Positions 55,560-64,000 of a stretch of 64,000 bases of DNA are shown here, one piece after another. The stretch is taken from assembly GCF_003947455.1 (NCBI RefSeq), contig NZ_QHJH01000017.1, positions 1 through 64,000 on the forward strand, read 5' to 3'. Position 1 is the first letter of the stretch. The number at the start of each line of letters is the position of its first letter. The DNA is from Streptomyces sp. WAC 04229 (GTDB taxonomy: Bacteria; Actinomycetota; Actinomycetes; Streptomycetales; Streptomycetaceae). The notes below the pieces were generated by a model that saw only the letters and a program-made list of their open reading frames with translations, searched no databases and was not told the DNA's origin. A program made the translations under genes and the position numbers.

Positions 55560-57038
55560 ATGAACGACCACATCCACTCCGAGGGCTCGGGCGAGGAGCA
55601 CGACCACGGGGCGCTCGGCGACGCCGAGTACGCGCAGTTCATGGAGCTGGCCACCGACGAGGGCTTCGACGTCGAGGAGGTCGAGGGCGCGATCGAGGAG
55701 GCCGGGCACGGCCCGCTCCCCGTCCTCGCCGTCGTCGGCCGCCCCAATGTCGGCAAGTCGACCCTGGTGAACCGCATCATCGGCCGCCGCGAGGCCGTCG
55801 TCGAGGACAAGCCGGGCGTCACCCGGGACCGCGTCACCTACGAGGCCGAGTGGGCCGGCCGCCGCTTCAAGGTCGTCGACACCGGCGGCTGGGAGCAGGA
55901 CGTCCTCGGCATCGACGCCTCCGTGGCCGCGCAGGCCGAGTACGCCATCGAGGCCGCCGACGCGGTCGTCTTCGTCGTGGACGCCAAGGTCGGCGCCACC
56001 GACACCGACGAGGCGGTCGTACGGCTGCTGCGCAAGGCCGGCAAGCCCGTCGTGCTGTGCGCCAACAAGGTGGACGGCCCGAGCGGCGAGGCCGACGCCG
56101 CCTACCTGTGGTCGCTGGGCCTGGGCGAGCCGCACCCCGTCTCGGCGCTGCACGGCCGGGGCACCGGCGACATGCTGGACCAGGTCCTGGAAGCCCTCCC
56201 CGAGGCGCCCCGCGAGTCCTTCGGCGGCGTCATCGGCGGCCCCCGGCGCATCGCCCTGATCGGCCGCCCGAACGTCGGCAAGTCCTCCCTGCTGAACAAG
56301 GTGGCCGGCGAGGAGCGCGTCGTCGTCAACGAACTGGCCGGCACCACCCGCGACCCGGTCGACGAGCTGATCGAACTCGGGGGCGTGACCTGGAAGTTCG
56401 TCGACACCGCGGGCATCCGCAAGCGCGTCCACCTCCAGCAGGGCGCCGACTACTACGCCTCGCTGCGCACCGCCGCCGCCGTCGAGAAGGCGGAGGTCGC
56501 CGTCATCCTCATCGACGCCTCCGAGTCGATCTCGGTCCAGGACCAGCGGATCGTCACCATGGCCGTCGAGGCGGGCCGCGCGGTCGTCGTCGCCTACAAC
56601 AAGTGGGACACCCTCGACGAGGAGCGCCGCTACTACCTGGAGCGGGAGATCGAGACCGAGCTGGGCCAGGTGGCGTGGGCGCCCCGGGTCAACGTCTCGG
56701 CGCAGACCGGCCGCCACATGGAGAAGCTGGTCCCCGCCATCGAGACCGCGCTGGCCGGCTGGGAGACCCGCGTCCCCACGGGCCGGCTGAACGCCTTCCT
56801 CGGCGAGCTGGTCGCCTCCCACCCGCACCCGGTGCGCGGCGGCAAGCAGCCCCGCATCCTCTTCGGCACGCAGGCCGGCACCAAGCCGCCGCGGTTCGTG
56901 CTCTTCGCCTCCGGCTTCATCGAGGCGGGCTACCGGCGCTTCATCGAGCGCCGGCTGCGCGAGCAGTTCGGCTTCGACGGGACGCCGATCCATATCTCGG
57001 TGCGGGTGCGCGAGAAGCGCGGCGCGAAGAAGAAGTAG
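55560..57038 (+). CDS. der: Ribosome-associated GTPase Der (EngA)
   Basis: Double GTPase needed for 50S subunit maturation. The 492-residue protein has an acidic N-terminal extension of about 55 residues, then G domain 1 ([28 protein letters not shown]) and G domain 2 ([29 protein letters not shown]), and a KH-like C-terminal domain ending in basic residues (REKRGAKKK). The ATG giving [11 protein letters not shown] has GAGG upstream. A remarkable 54-base palindrome follows the stop. Confidence 0.97.
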   Translation: MNDHIHSEGSGEEHDHGALGDAEYAQFMELATDEGFDVEEVEGAIEEAGHGPLPVLAVVGRPNVGKSTLVNRIIGRREAVVEDKPGVTRDRVTYEAEWAGRRFKVVDTGGWEQDVLGIDASVAAQAEYAIEAADAVVFVVDAKVGATDTDEAVVRLLRKAGKPVVLCANKVDGPSGEADAAYLWSLGLGEPHPVSALHGRGTGDMLDQVLEALPEAPRESFGGVIGGPRRIALIGRPNVGKSSLLNKVAGEERVVVNELAGTTRDPVDELIELGGVTWKFVDTAGIRKRVHLQQGADYYASLRTAAAVEKAEVAVILIDASESISVQDQRIVTMAVEAGRAVVVAYNKWDTLDEERRYYLEREIETELGQVAWAPRVNVSAQTGRHMEKLVPAIETALAGWETRVPTGRLNAFLGELVASHPHPVRGGKQPRILFGTQAGTKPPRFVLFASGFIEAGYRRFIERRLREQFGFDGTPIHISVRVREKRGAKKK

Positions 57039-57044
57039 CGGTCA

Positions 57045-57098
57045 CAGGACGCGAGAGAGGGAGACCCCCGGCCGGGGGTCTCCCTCTCTCGCGTCCTG
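57045..57098 (+). terminator. Perfect 54-base palindrome after der
   Basis: Both arms are 27 bases and fully complementary with no loop bases between them (centre GG/CC); the left arm begins CAGGACGCGAGAGAGG. It begins seven bases after the der stop and lies between convergent genes, so it can end both transcripts. As DNA it could also extrude as a cruciform. Confidence 0.93.
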
Positions 57099-57108
57099 CT
57101 GGTGGCCG

Positions 57109-57396
57109 TCAGGCACCCCTGCGCGGGGCCGGTGGCAGCGCCGCGGGGACGTGCGTCCCGACCCGCTGCCACACCGACTGCTGGCCGACGCGGGCGCTCT
57201 GGGCCCCCGCGCTGTAGGCGCTGTACGAGCCTCTGCCGCACGGGATGCTCCGGAAGGCGGTGAACCCCAGCTCCTCCTCACCGCTGCGATCGCCCGGCAG
57301 CGATCGGAAGGACCTGACGTACTCGGCGTAGAGCGCGTCGTAGATCGGCGTGGCCGAGGGGCCGCCATGGCGGTGGAAGGCGTCGTATGCGTACAC
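57109..57396 (-). CDS. Conserved protein of unknown function
   Basis: ORF of 95 residues starting at GTG: VYAYDAFHRHGGPSATPIYD then ALYAEYVRSFRSLPGDRSGEEELGFTAF. The composition looks like a real soluble protein with aromatic residues. The frame is open 25 codons upstream of the GTG, through HPFQREVVWTYVYAYDAF, which also looks coding, back to the TGA that ends the preceding gene in the same frame. A start earlier than GTG (for example a rare ATT) is possible. No function recognised. It is the last gene before the long palindrome. Confidence 0.65.
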   Translation of the reverse strand: MYAYDAFHRHGGPSATPIYDALYAEYVRSFRSLPGDRSGEEELGFTAFRSIPCGRGSYSAYSAGAQSARVGQQSVWQRVGTHVPAALPPAPRRGA

Positions 57397-57471
57397 GTAT
57401 GTCCAAACGACCTCACGCTGGAAGGGATGCGGCCCAGGTGGCGGCCGCCCGGCACCCGCGTGAATCTCCGG

Positions 57472-58272
57472 TCAGGTTCCCGCCAGCGGCAGCGCCGCCG
57501 CCACCAGCTGTCCACCCGCCGCCGCCTTGTCCAGCGCGTCCCGCAGCAGGTCCTCGCGCGGCTGCCGGCCGATCGAGCCCACCGGCGCCGCGAACATCAG
57601 TACCTGCTGGTGCTTGTTGGCCGCCGTACGCCAGCCCTCGGTGACCTGGAGGGGCTGGTGCGCCTGCCACCAGGCCACCGGCCGGCCGCCGTCCGTGCCG
57701 GGCTGCAGCACCGCGTGCAGCTGGCCCATCGCGAGCAGCACCGACCAGCCGTGCAGCACGGAGGGCGTGGCGGCCAGCTCGGTGACCGGCATGAAGCCCT
57801 GTTCGATCAGCAGCGGCAGGAAGTCGTCCCCGGCGCCGGCCGTGCCGGGCCGCGCGATCGGCGCGGTCGGCTCCACCACGAGCGCCGGGTGCAGCTCCCC
57901 GGCGATCAGGACCAGGCCGCTGGTCACGCCGAGCACCGCCTGCTCGGGGGCCTGCTGGGGCGGGGCGGGCCGCTGCCGCTCGGGCCGGGCGGCCTGGTCC
58001 GCGTTGATGGACCGCACGGCACCCTGGAGCTGCTCCTCGGTGACCTTGACGACCTGCGAGGGCAGGCAGCCGGCGTGGGCGAAGGCGAGGACCGCCGTCT
58101 CGTCGCCGATGAAGAGAACGGTGCTGGTGCGCTCCTGCTCGCAGTCGCCCGGGGTGCGACAGGACGTGCAGTCGTAGCTGCCCGGGGCGGACTCCCCGGC
58201 GAGCAGGCGGTCGGCTTCTTCGTCGCCGATCTCGGCGCGTACGTCGTCGCTGACGTCGAGCATGCGCGGCAC
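57472..58272 (-). CDS. Conserved Streptomyces protein with Cys-rich N-terminal motif
   Basis: Soluble protein of 266 residues. An N-terminal part (MLDVSDDVRAEIGDEEADRLLAG) is followed by YDCTSCRTPGDC and FAHAGCLPS, four cysteines that could hold a metal. A Pro/Gln-rich linker (about 115-135) leads to a second globular half with LVLIAGELHPALVVEP and VLMFAAPVGSIGR. I know no characterised homologue. GTG with GGGAG upstream is chosen over an earlier start. It reads toward the small gene at 57109, in the same frame. Confidence 0.75.
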   Translation of the reverse strand: MPRMLDVSDDVRAEIGDEEADRLLAGESAPGSYDCTSCRTPGDCEQERTSTVLFIGDETAVLAFAHAGCLPSQVVKVTEEQLQGAVRSINADQAARPERQRPAPPQQAPEQAVLGVTSGLVLIAGELHPALVVEPTAPIARPGTAGAGDDFLPLLIEQGFMPVTELAATPSVLHGWSVLLAMGQLHAVLQPGTDGGRPVAWWQAHQPLQVTEGWRTAANKHQQVLMFAAPVGSIGRQPREDLLRDALDKAAAGGQLVAAALPLAGT

Positions 58273-58681
58273 GGGGGGCTCCCTCGGGATGCGGTGCGTG
58301 ACCGGACCGGGTGGCTCCTGGTCCGTGGTCCGGGCGGGTCCCCGGCTCATGCAAAGACAACGGGTGATCTGTGGCGGGAGTCACGCCCCATGGCCAACGG
58401 AATCGAACCATGTGACGCGCGTGATCGTCCCCCGGCCACCTGCGCCGGGGTGCACCCAAGTGACCTGCGGTGGAAGGGGGTTGAGGCCGGACGCGGACCG
58501 TGATCGTCGCAGTTCGAAGTCGACAAATCATGAAATCGGTGAATGAATTGGGTGACTGGAAATGGCCGTGGTCCCGGTCGATACTCCGGTCGTGACCACA
58601 TCGCAATCGGACACGAACAACCAGAAGGCAGGGTTCCGGGTCTAACCGGACGATGAGTAGCCCAGGGAGGAACCGCATCGC
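58273..58681. promoter_or_regulatory. Divergent promoter region
   Basis: About 400 bases between two divergent genes of unknown function. The stretch around 58510-58560 is markedly lower in GC (ACAAATCATGAAATCGGTG) and is the likely promoter. CAGGGAGGAACC lies shortly before the plus-strand ATG as ribosome-binding site. No gene or known RNA motif is recognised. Confidence 0.45.
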
Positions 58682-59503
58682 ATGACGCCGCCGAACCCAC
58701 CGGCCGCACCGCTGCGCGCCGACTGCGTCGGCGACTCCGCGGGCGGCCTGACCTTCGACGTCGCCGCGCGCGGGAACACCGGGGCGGCCCTGCTCATCCT
58801 GCGCCGCCGCGACACCGACGCCGAGGAGACGGTCAGCCTGCCGCTGGCGCCGGCCGCCGAGGGGCTGCTGCGTGCCGCGCTGCCCAGCAGCGTCCCCCTG
58901 CCCGAGGGCCGCTGGGACGCCTACGCCGCCCTGTCCGACGGCGAGCCCCGGCGCCTGGTGCCCGGCGTCACCGACCTGCGCTCCCTGGCCGCCCGCACCC
59001 CCGGCGGGCTGCTCGGCCACGTCGCCGTCCGGATCCCGTACGCCACCCGCCAGGGCAACCTCACCGTCCGCAGCTGGCTGCGCGCCCCACACGCGGAGAC
59101 GGCGGAGCTGGGGCTGGTGAACGGCGGTCTGACCGTGCGCGGGCGGGTGTACGGCACGCAGCTGACCGCCGAAGCCCACGCCGAGCTGCGGGCCAGGACC
59201 GCCACCGACAGCGAAGGGGGCGGAGTGAGGCGGGTGGACGTCGTCACGGAGCGGGCCGACTTCGGCTTCACCGTGCGCTACGACGCCCTGGCGCCGGGCG
59301 ACTGGGACCTGTGGCTGCGGCCCGCCGGTGAGTCCGGCCCGGTCGTGCGCCTGGCGCGGCTGCTGGACGACGTCGCCGACAAGCACCCGGTCCTCATCTG
59401 TCCCCGCGCGCGGGTGCTCACCCCGGACGGCCCCGTCGAGGCCGGGCCGTACTACACGGACGACAACGACCTGTCGCTCTCCGTCGTCCCGTCCACCCCC
59501 TGA
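58682..59503 (+). CDS. Conserved protein, possibly accessory to envelope glycan transferases
   Basis: Soluble 273-residue protein rich in predicted beta strands, without signal peptide or catalytic motif I recognise. Segments such as RGRVYGTQLTAEAHAELRAR and WDLWLRPAGESGPVVRLARL remind me of the non-catalytic domains attached to some Streptomyces teichoic-acid-type glycosyltransferases, but this is a loose impression. ATG with GGGAGG upstream. The nearby PAP2 and GT-C genes also point to envelope glycans. Confidence 0.65.
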   Translation: MTPPNPPAAPLRADCVGDSAGGLTFDVAARGNTGAALLILRRRDTDAEETVSLPLAPAAEGLLRAALPSSVPLPEGRWDAYAALSDGEPRRLVPGVTDLRSLAARTPGGLLGHVAVRIPYATRQGNLTVRSWLRAPHAETAELGLVNGGLTVRGRVYGTQLTAEAHAELRARTATDSEGGGVRRVDVVTERADFGFTVRYDALAPGDWDLWLRPAGESGPVVRLARLLDDVADKHPVLICPRARVLTPDGPVEAGPYYTDDNDLSLSVVPSTP

Positions 59504-59869
59504 CCCTCGCGGAGGAGATGGGGAGAACCTGTGAGCAAGGGGTGGCCTTCCTGTGTCCCGTGTTCGGTCCGCGTAAGTGATTTCGAAGCCGCCCGCACGT
59601 CCGTTCGGGGATGTTCGGGTACGGAATGCGGACCAGGCCGGGGGTGCAATGCGAGCCAATTGCGTCCGCCTATTCGACGGTCCGCCGCGACACGCGGCAA
59701 TTCACCTCACCCGCTCGCGAAAGGCGTAAGAAACCGTCCGTCCGTGTGACGGAGTTCCCGTAAAACGCGCTCCGTGATCCTGTGACAGAAATGTGACCGT
59801 AGGTGCATCCGTGCCCTGCGGCGGCGGCCTGGGCTTCCCCGGTCCGGGGGCAGGGCATAGCGTGGCCGC
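59504..59869 (+). other. Intergenic region without a supportable gene
   Basis: About 365 bases. A GTG-initiated frame of 72 codons exists from 59531 but has scattered composition and no similarity, so it is not called. The DNA becomes AT-richer toward 59690-59800 (GAAAGGCGTAAGAAACCG and GACAGAAATGTGACCG), which fits a promoter for the I78 gene. Confidence 0.5.
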
Positions 59870-60085
59870 ATGGCACCGATTCCGACTCCCCCGGCCGAAC
59901 CCCAGGACAGCCCGGACAGCTACGTCGGCCTCGATTCCGACGAGGCCGAACGGCTGGCGCGCGAGCGCGGCTGGTCGACGGTGCGGTCCCTGGCGCCGGG
60001 CACGATCATCACCATGGAGTACCGCGTGGGCCGCCTGAACTTCGAGGTGAAGGACGGCCGCGTGGCCCGGTCCTGGAAGGGCTGA
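59870..60085 (+). CDS. I78 family peptidase inhibitor
   Basis: Small protein of 71 residues with the I78 (potato-inhibitor-I-like) pattern: VGLDSDEAERLARERGWSTV, RSLAPGTIITMEYRVGRLNF and DGRVARSWKG. Family members inhibit serine proteases such as subtilisin through an exposed loop. There is no signal peptide, so it probably acts inside the cell. The characteristic late Cys seen in some members (CWKG) is Ser here. Confidence 0.88.
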   Translation: MAPIPTPPAEPQDSPDSYVGLDSDEAERLARERGWSTVRSLAPGTIITMEYRVGRLNFEVKDGRVARSWKG

Positions 60086-60092
60086 GGCGCCT

Positions 60093-61112
60093 TCAGCCGC
60101 CCGACAGGGGGCGTGCGGCCGGGGCCGTGTTGCGCGGGTGCCGGTCGGCGTGCGGCGGCCGTCGGCTGCCCGCGGGGGTTACCGGCGTACGGTCCGAGCG
60201 CGCCGTGTGCGGGCCCGGCGCCAGATGCGCCGGGGCACGGGTGGTGCGGGGCGAGGCCACCGGCTCGCGGGACGGCGCTTCCTCCCGGCCGGAGACCGGC
60301 GGGGTGAGGACCACGGGCGGGCCGGCCGGCCGTTTCGTGGCGTCCTCGCTGCCGCGGCGGGCGAACCAGCGGTCGCGCAGGCCGAGGATCCAGGCCTCGG
60401 CGCGGGTGATCAGCGGTTCGAACCAGGGCAGCGCCAGCAGGATCAGCAGTCCGGCCGCCCAGCCGAGGAGCACGTCGCTCAACCAGTGCGTACCGAGGTA
60501 GACGGTGGACATGCCCACCCCGAGCGAGGTGACCGCCATCAGGGCCGACAGCCAGCGCCGCGCCCTCGGCGTCGAGGCCAGGTAGGCCAGGATGCCCCAG
60601 GTCACGACGGCGTTCGCGGTGTGACCGCTCGGAAATATATCGCCGCCGAGCCACATCTCGTTGGACCCGATCGTGGTCGCGTAGTGCGGTCCCAGCCGGC
60701 CCATGCCGTACTTGGCGGCACCGACCGTGACGTTCAGCAGGAGCAGGGAGGCGCCGAGCGCGAGCAGCGGGCGCAGGGTGTGCTGCCGCCAGGAGCGCCA
60801 GCCCAGCCAGGCCGCGACCATCACGGCGGTGGGACCGCGCTGGCCCAGGACGACGTAGTAGTCGACGAAGGCGTGGATCTCCGGCCACTGCTGGTAGGGC
60901 CGGAAGAACATGACCTGCCAGTCGAGCCGGACCAGCCACGAGCTGATCAGCACGGCCCACACGATCGCGAGGTAGAACGCGAGGGTTCCGGCGAACAGCG
61001 CGATCCTGTGCCGGCTCATCTCCGGCACGGCCAGGAGCGCCGGTCGTTCCGGCTCCCGGTCCAGTCTCGCGAACACCCGGTCCAGACGGGTGAGCTTCCG
61101 TTCGGTACGCAC
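60093..61112 (-). CDS. PAP2 superfamily phosphatase
   Basis: Membrane phosphatase of 339 residues acting on lipid phosphates or undecaprenyl pyrophosphate. Six or so membrane segments are seen. The three PAP2 motifs are KYGMGRLGPHY, FPSGHTANAVVTWG (catalytic His in PSGH) and STVYLGTHWLSDVLLG (second catalytic His). A disordered Pro/Arg tail of about 80 residues follows TM6. GTG giving MRTERKLTRLD is chosen; a start 15 codons upstream lacks similarity. The stop is seven bases from the convergent I78 stop. Confidence 0.92.
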   Translation of the reverse strand: MRTERKLTRLDRVFARLDREPERPALLAVPEMSRHRIALFAGTLAFYLAIVWAVLISSWLVRLDWQVMFFRPYQQWPEIHAFVDYYVVLGQRGPTAVMVAAWLGWRSWRQHTLRPLLALGASLLLLNVTVGAAKYGMGRLGPHYATTIGSNEMWLGGDIFPSGHTANAVVTWGILAYLASTPRARRWLSALMAVTSLGVGMSTVYLGTHWLSDVLLGWAAGLLILLALPWFEPLITRAEAWILGLRDRWFARRGSEDATKRPAGPPVVLTPPVSGREEAPSREPVASPRTTRAPAHLAPGPHTARSDRTPVTPAGSRRPPHADRHPRNTAPAARPLSGG

Positions 61113-61351
61113 CCAATCGACGTTACAGCGAGTGAGGAGTGATCCCGGCCGCATCAACGGGTTTGTGATGACGATGTGATGTGGGATTCCTCTCAGGCGG
61201 CGCTCTATTCTCAGTGAATGCGCAATCCCAGCGCGGCGTGGGCCTCAATTCCTTTGATCGGCCCGGTCGGCGGTTTTATCGTGCTTATGAATTGGTTAAC
61301 CGAATGCTGGTACGGAATTCTCCCGGCGGCCACCGGGCGGCCGCGGCCGGG

Positions 61352-62539
61352 TCAGGGCGGTCCTGACCCGTTCAGCCAGAACGCCCCGTACACCGCCGAC
61401 ACCACCGCGAGGCCCCCCACGACAAGCGCTGACCTGGGCGTTCGCAGCTTGGCCAGGGCCACGGCGAGGGGCAGCAGCAGGGGGAAGGCGGGCAGCAGCA
61501 GCCGGGGCTTGGATCCGAAGTAGCTCGACGCGCACAGGGCGAGCACCACGACGAGGCCCGTGTACACCAGCAGCGCGAGCGGCTGGCGCCGCCGTACGCA
61601 CACCACGTACAGCCAGACCAGCAGCGCGACCCCGACGATCAGTCCCACGCCCGCCAGGGCTCCCGGGAACGACGTGAACTTCCCGGCGACGAAGCGGGCG
61701 AAGGCCGCGCCCCCGTCGAAGCCGTTGCGCCAGCCGGCCTGCACGTCGAGATAGCCGAGCGGGCCCCCGCCGGTGCGGTGGCCGACCCACAGCACGTAAC
61801 CGGCGGCGCCCAGGGGCGCGAGGAGCATGCCGAGCACGCGCCGTGCGCCGTCGCCGGGGGCGCGCTCCGGCCGGTGGGCGCCGTCCGGGACGGCTTCGCT
61901 CCGGCTTCGCACGAATGCCGCGACGGCGGCCACCCACACCGCCGCCGCCACCGCGAGTCCCACCGGGCGGGTCAGCCCGGCCAGCGCGGCCAGTGTCCCG
62001 GCCGTCACCCAGCGCCCGGTCAGCACCGCGTACAGCGACCAGGCGGCCAGCGCCGTGAACAGGGACTCGCTGTACGCCATCGACTGCACGACCGCGACCG
62101 GCAGCACCGCCCACAGCAGCACGGCGCACACGCCGGCGCGGCGGCCGTGGAGGTGCTCCGCCACCGCGAAGACCCCCCAGGCCGCGGCGAGCGAGGCGAG
62201 CAGGCTCACGACGAACCCGGCATCCGCGTGCGACAGGGGCGTCACCGCCGCCCCGAGCCGCTCCAGCCACGGCAGCAGCGGGAAGAAGGCCAGGTTGGAG
62301 TGGACGTCCCCGTTGGGCAGCCGTACCTCGTAGCCGTACCCCAGCTCGGCGACCCTCGTGTACCAGAGGGAGTCCCAGCGGGCCGTCAGCAGCGTGTACG
62401 CGCTCTTGTCGCGGGCGGCGCTCCACAGGGCCAGGGCGAGCAGGCCGAGGGCGCGTGCGGCCGCGTAGCCCAGGAGCGCCGGGGCGGCCCGGCACAGGGC
62501 ACCGGAGCGGCCCGCGGCGCGCTTGTCAAGATCGGTCAC
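61352..62539 (-). CDS. GT-C mannosyltransferase-like membrane protein
   Basis: Polytopic protein of 395 residues with about nine membrane segments and the GT-C/PIG-V-like pattern. The first extracytoplasmic loop has WDSLWYTRVAELGYGYE, with acidic residues near the membrane, and the C-terminal part has SSYFGSKPRLLLPAFPLLLP, typical of polyprenyl-phosphate-mannose-dependent transferases. The acceptor is unknown. GTG giving MTDLDKRAAGRSG is preferred; the frame extends 29 codons further with low-complexity sequence. Upstream it is divergent from the DHA2 transporter gene. Confidence 0.85.
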   Translation of the reverse strand: MTDLDKRAAGRSGALCRAAPALLGYAAARALGLLALALWSAARDKSAYTLLTARWDSLWYTRVAELGYGYEVRLPNGDVHSNLAFFPLLPWLERLGAAVTPLSHADAGFVVSLLASLAAAWGVFAVAEHLHGRRAGVCAVLLWAVLPVAVVQSMAYSESLFTALAAWSLYAVLTGRWVTAGTLAALAGLTRPVGLAVAAAVWVAAVAAFVRSRSEAVPDGAHRPERAPGDGARRVLGMLLAPLGAAGYVLWVGHRTGGGPLGYLDVQAGWRNGFDGGAAFARFVAGKFTSFPGALAGVGLIVGVALLVWLYVVCVRRRQPLALLVYTGLVVVLALCASSYFGSKPRLLLPAFPLLLPLAVALAKLRTPRSALVVGGLAVVSAVYGAFWLNGSGPP

Positions 62540-62795
62540 GGGCTCGATTATCGGCCGGGCGGGGCGGCGGCCCGGCGGCCGGGGCGGGCGAAGCCGCGGC
62601 GCGGCGGCACATGCCGCACAGGTCACGCGGGAAGTGTGAGGCCCGCCACAGGTGCGGTGCGCGCTCTCGCGTAATCTGGCCAGTCACTCGCGTTCCGTTG
62701 CACGGCCCGGAGACCTCCGCTCCTCTCCGGCGACCCGCAGGGGAGTCCCCACCCCGCGCAGCCCGCCGGACGCGAGGGAACATGGAGGTACGTAC

Positions 62796-64000
62796 ATGTC
62801 CGGTACGACCACGGCCGCCGTCGAGCTGCGCCGTCGGGCTGCCGGGGCCGGTGCCAACCGCTGGGTGGTCCTGGTCGTCCTCTGCGTCAGCCTGCTGCTC
62901 GTCGCCGTGGACGCCACGGTCCTCCACGTGGCGGTTCCCGCCGTGACCGAGGACCTCCGGCCCGGTGCGATCGAGCTGCTCTGGATCGTCGACATCTATC
63001 CGCTGGTCTGCGCCTCGCTGCTGATCCTCTTCGGCACCCTGGGTGACCGGGTGGGCCGCAGACGGATCCTGCTGCTCGGCTACGCGCTCTTCGGCGTCGC
63101 CTCCGCGCTGGCGGCCCTCGCCGACAACGCCCAGGTCCTGATCATGGCCCGGGCGCTGCTCGGGGTCGGCGGCGCGATGATCATGCCCGCGACGCTGTCG
63201 ATCCTGCGCCAGGTCTTTCCCGACCGGCGGGAGCGGGCGCTGGCCATCGGCATCTGGAGCGCGGTGGCCGCGGTGGGCGCGGCGGTCGGGCCGCTGCTCG
63301 GCGGCTTCCTGCTGGAGCACTTCTGGTGGGGCTCGGTCTTCCTCGTCAACATCCCGCTGATGCTGGTCAGCCTGCCGGTGGGGCGGCTGCTGCTGCCCGA
63401 GTCGAAGGGCGACGGGCGCGGGCCCTGGGACGTGGTCGGCGCGCTGATGGCGGCGGCCGGTCTCTTCGGGGTCGTCCTGGGCGTGAAGCGGCTGGGCGGC
63501 GGCGAACCGGTGGCGAGCCTGTTCACCGTGGTGCCGCTGGTGCTGGGCGCGGCCCTGCTGGTCGGGTTCGTACGGCGGCAGCGGCGGCGTACGCATCCGC
63601 TGGTCGACCTGGAGATGTTCCGGCGGCCGGCCTTCAGTACGTCGGTGGGGTGCATCGTGCTGGCCATGCTGGCGCTGGTGGGCCTGGAGCTGATCGCGGC
63701 GCAGTACCTGCAGCTGGTGCTCGGGCTGTCGCCGCTGGAGACCGGCCTGCGGCTGCTGCCGCTTACCTTCGCGGCGATGGCGGCGGGGCTGGCGGGCGCG
63801 CGGATGCTGCGGCGGTTCGGGCCGCGGCGGATGGTGTGCGCGGGGTTCTGCCTGACGGCCTTCGCGGTGGTGCTGCTGACGGCGCTGGGGCGGAGCGACA
63901 ACTGCGCGCTGATGCTGTCCGGGTTCGTGCTGCTCGGGTTCGGCCTGGAGACGACGCTGTTCGGGGCGTACGAGTCGATGCTGAGTGAGGCGCCGCAGGA
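62796..64000 (+). CDS. MFS efflux transporter, DHA2 (14-TM) family, truncated by the window edge
   Basis: Drug/proton antiporter family protein; about 400 residues are visible and the frame is still open at the edge. Seen are VVLVVLCVSLLLVAVDATVL (TM1), LLWIVDIYPLVCASLL, LGDRVGRRRILLLGYALFG (motif A) and ARALLGVGGAMIMPATLSIL with motif C-like segments after it, as in QacA/SmvA-type pumps. GGAGGT lies directly before the ATG. Substrate unknown. Confidence 0.9.
   Translation, partial: MSGTTTAAVELRRRAAGAGANRWVVLVVLCVSLLLVAVDATVLHVAVPAVTEDLRPGAIELLWIVDIYPLVCASLLILFGTLGDRVGRRRILLLGYALFGVASALAALADNAQVLIMARALLGVGGAMIMPATLSILRQVFPDRRERALAIGIWSAVAAVGAAVGPLLGGFLLEHFWWGSVFLVNIPLMLVSLPVGRLLLPESKGDGRGPWDVVGALMAAAGLFGVVLGVKRLGGGEPVASLFTVVPLVLGAALLVGFVRRQRRRTHPLVDLEMFRRPAFSTSVGCIVLAMLALVGLELIAAQYLQLVLGLSPLETGLRLLPLTFAAMAAGLAGARMLRRFGPRRMVCAGFCLTAFAVVLLTALGRSDNCALMLSGFVLLGFGLETTLFGAYESMLSEAPQ

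Noticed and set aside
59531..59749. 72-codon frame after the 273-residue protein gene
   Set aside because: No ribosome-binding site at good distance, uneven composition and AT-rich promoter-like DNA within it.

Overview
The window is a high-GC actinobacterial chromosome segment, almost certainly Streptomyces. Codon third positions are nearly all G or C, GTG, TTG and CTG starts are common, and genes are packed with ATGA/GTGA stop-start overlaps. Several genes are hallmarks of the genus: the divisome protein SepX, an I78 inhibitor, a LAxTG sortase substrate, and the scpA/scpB/ParA and recN/nadK/tlyA neighbourhoods. All of it reads as core chromosome rather than a plasmid or biosynthetic cluster. 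No CRISPR array, rRNA or intact prophage is visible.

Left block (1-22.9 kb). It holds the fructose PTS permease fruA, a family S58 (P1) peptidase, an LtrA-type membrane protein, mscL, a CpaB-like SAF protein, a methylthioadenosine phosphorylase that has apparently lost its stop codon, and an FmdB-type zinc ribbon protein behind a CIRCE-like (HrcA) operator. Next come an MFS exporter, a CPA1 cation/proton antiporter, a penicillin-acylase-family hydrolase with a (Gly-Thr)18 minisatellite, and 5-formyl-THF cyclo-ligase. Then follow galU, moeA/glp, moaC, moaB, rimJ and sepX; the moeA/glp and sepX/glpR pairing matches the gephyrin-like cell-division locus of Actinobacteria. A tRNA-Ala(CGC) with its own promoter and a downstream hairpin closes the block, followed by a sortase-E-type surface protein.

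Junction (22.9-27.9 kb). A GNAT enzyme, exonuclease III, a solitary serine recombinase of visibly lower GC, a MerR regulator and a C-terminally shortened Baeyer-Villiger-type flavoprotein lie between two gene blocks that, as I remember it, are far apart in S. coelicolor.

Right block (27.9-57 kb). It runs tlyA-nadK-recN, a small MraY/WecA-like protein plus a GT4 glycosyltransferase, a PucR regulator, a GH15 enzyme, pyrG, a Nudix hydrolase, a STAND/TPR protein and ald. A chromosome-organisation operon follows (ParA-like ATPase, small putative DNA-binding protein, scpA, scpB, pseudouridine synthase). Next is an NrtR-controlled ADP-ribose cluster (nrtR, ADP-ribosylglycohydrolase, two paralogous RlaP-type nucleotidyltransferases). 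A Rieske lipoprotein, aroH-tyrA and cmk-plsC-der end with an exceptionally long perfect hairpin.

Right end (57-64 kb). This holds conserved genes of unknown function, an I78 inhibitor, a PAP2 phosphatase, a GT-C mannosyltransferase-like protein and the first part of a DHA2 efflux pump cut by the window edge. The most attractive targets are the NrtR/ADP-ribosylglycohydrolase/RlaP cluster, the CIRCE-like site before fmdB, the ParA-ScpAB operon and the stop-loss in the phosphorylase. Small uncertainties of a base or so are possible in hand-counted sites.
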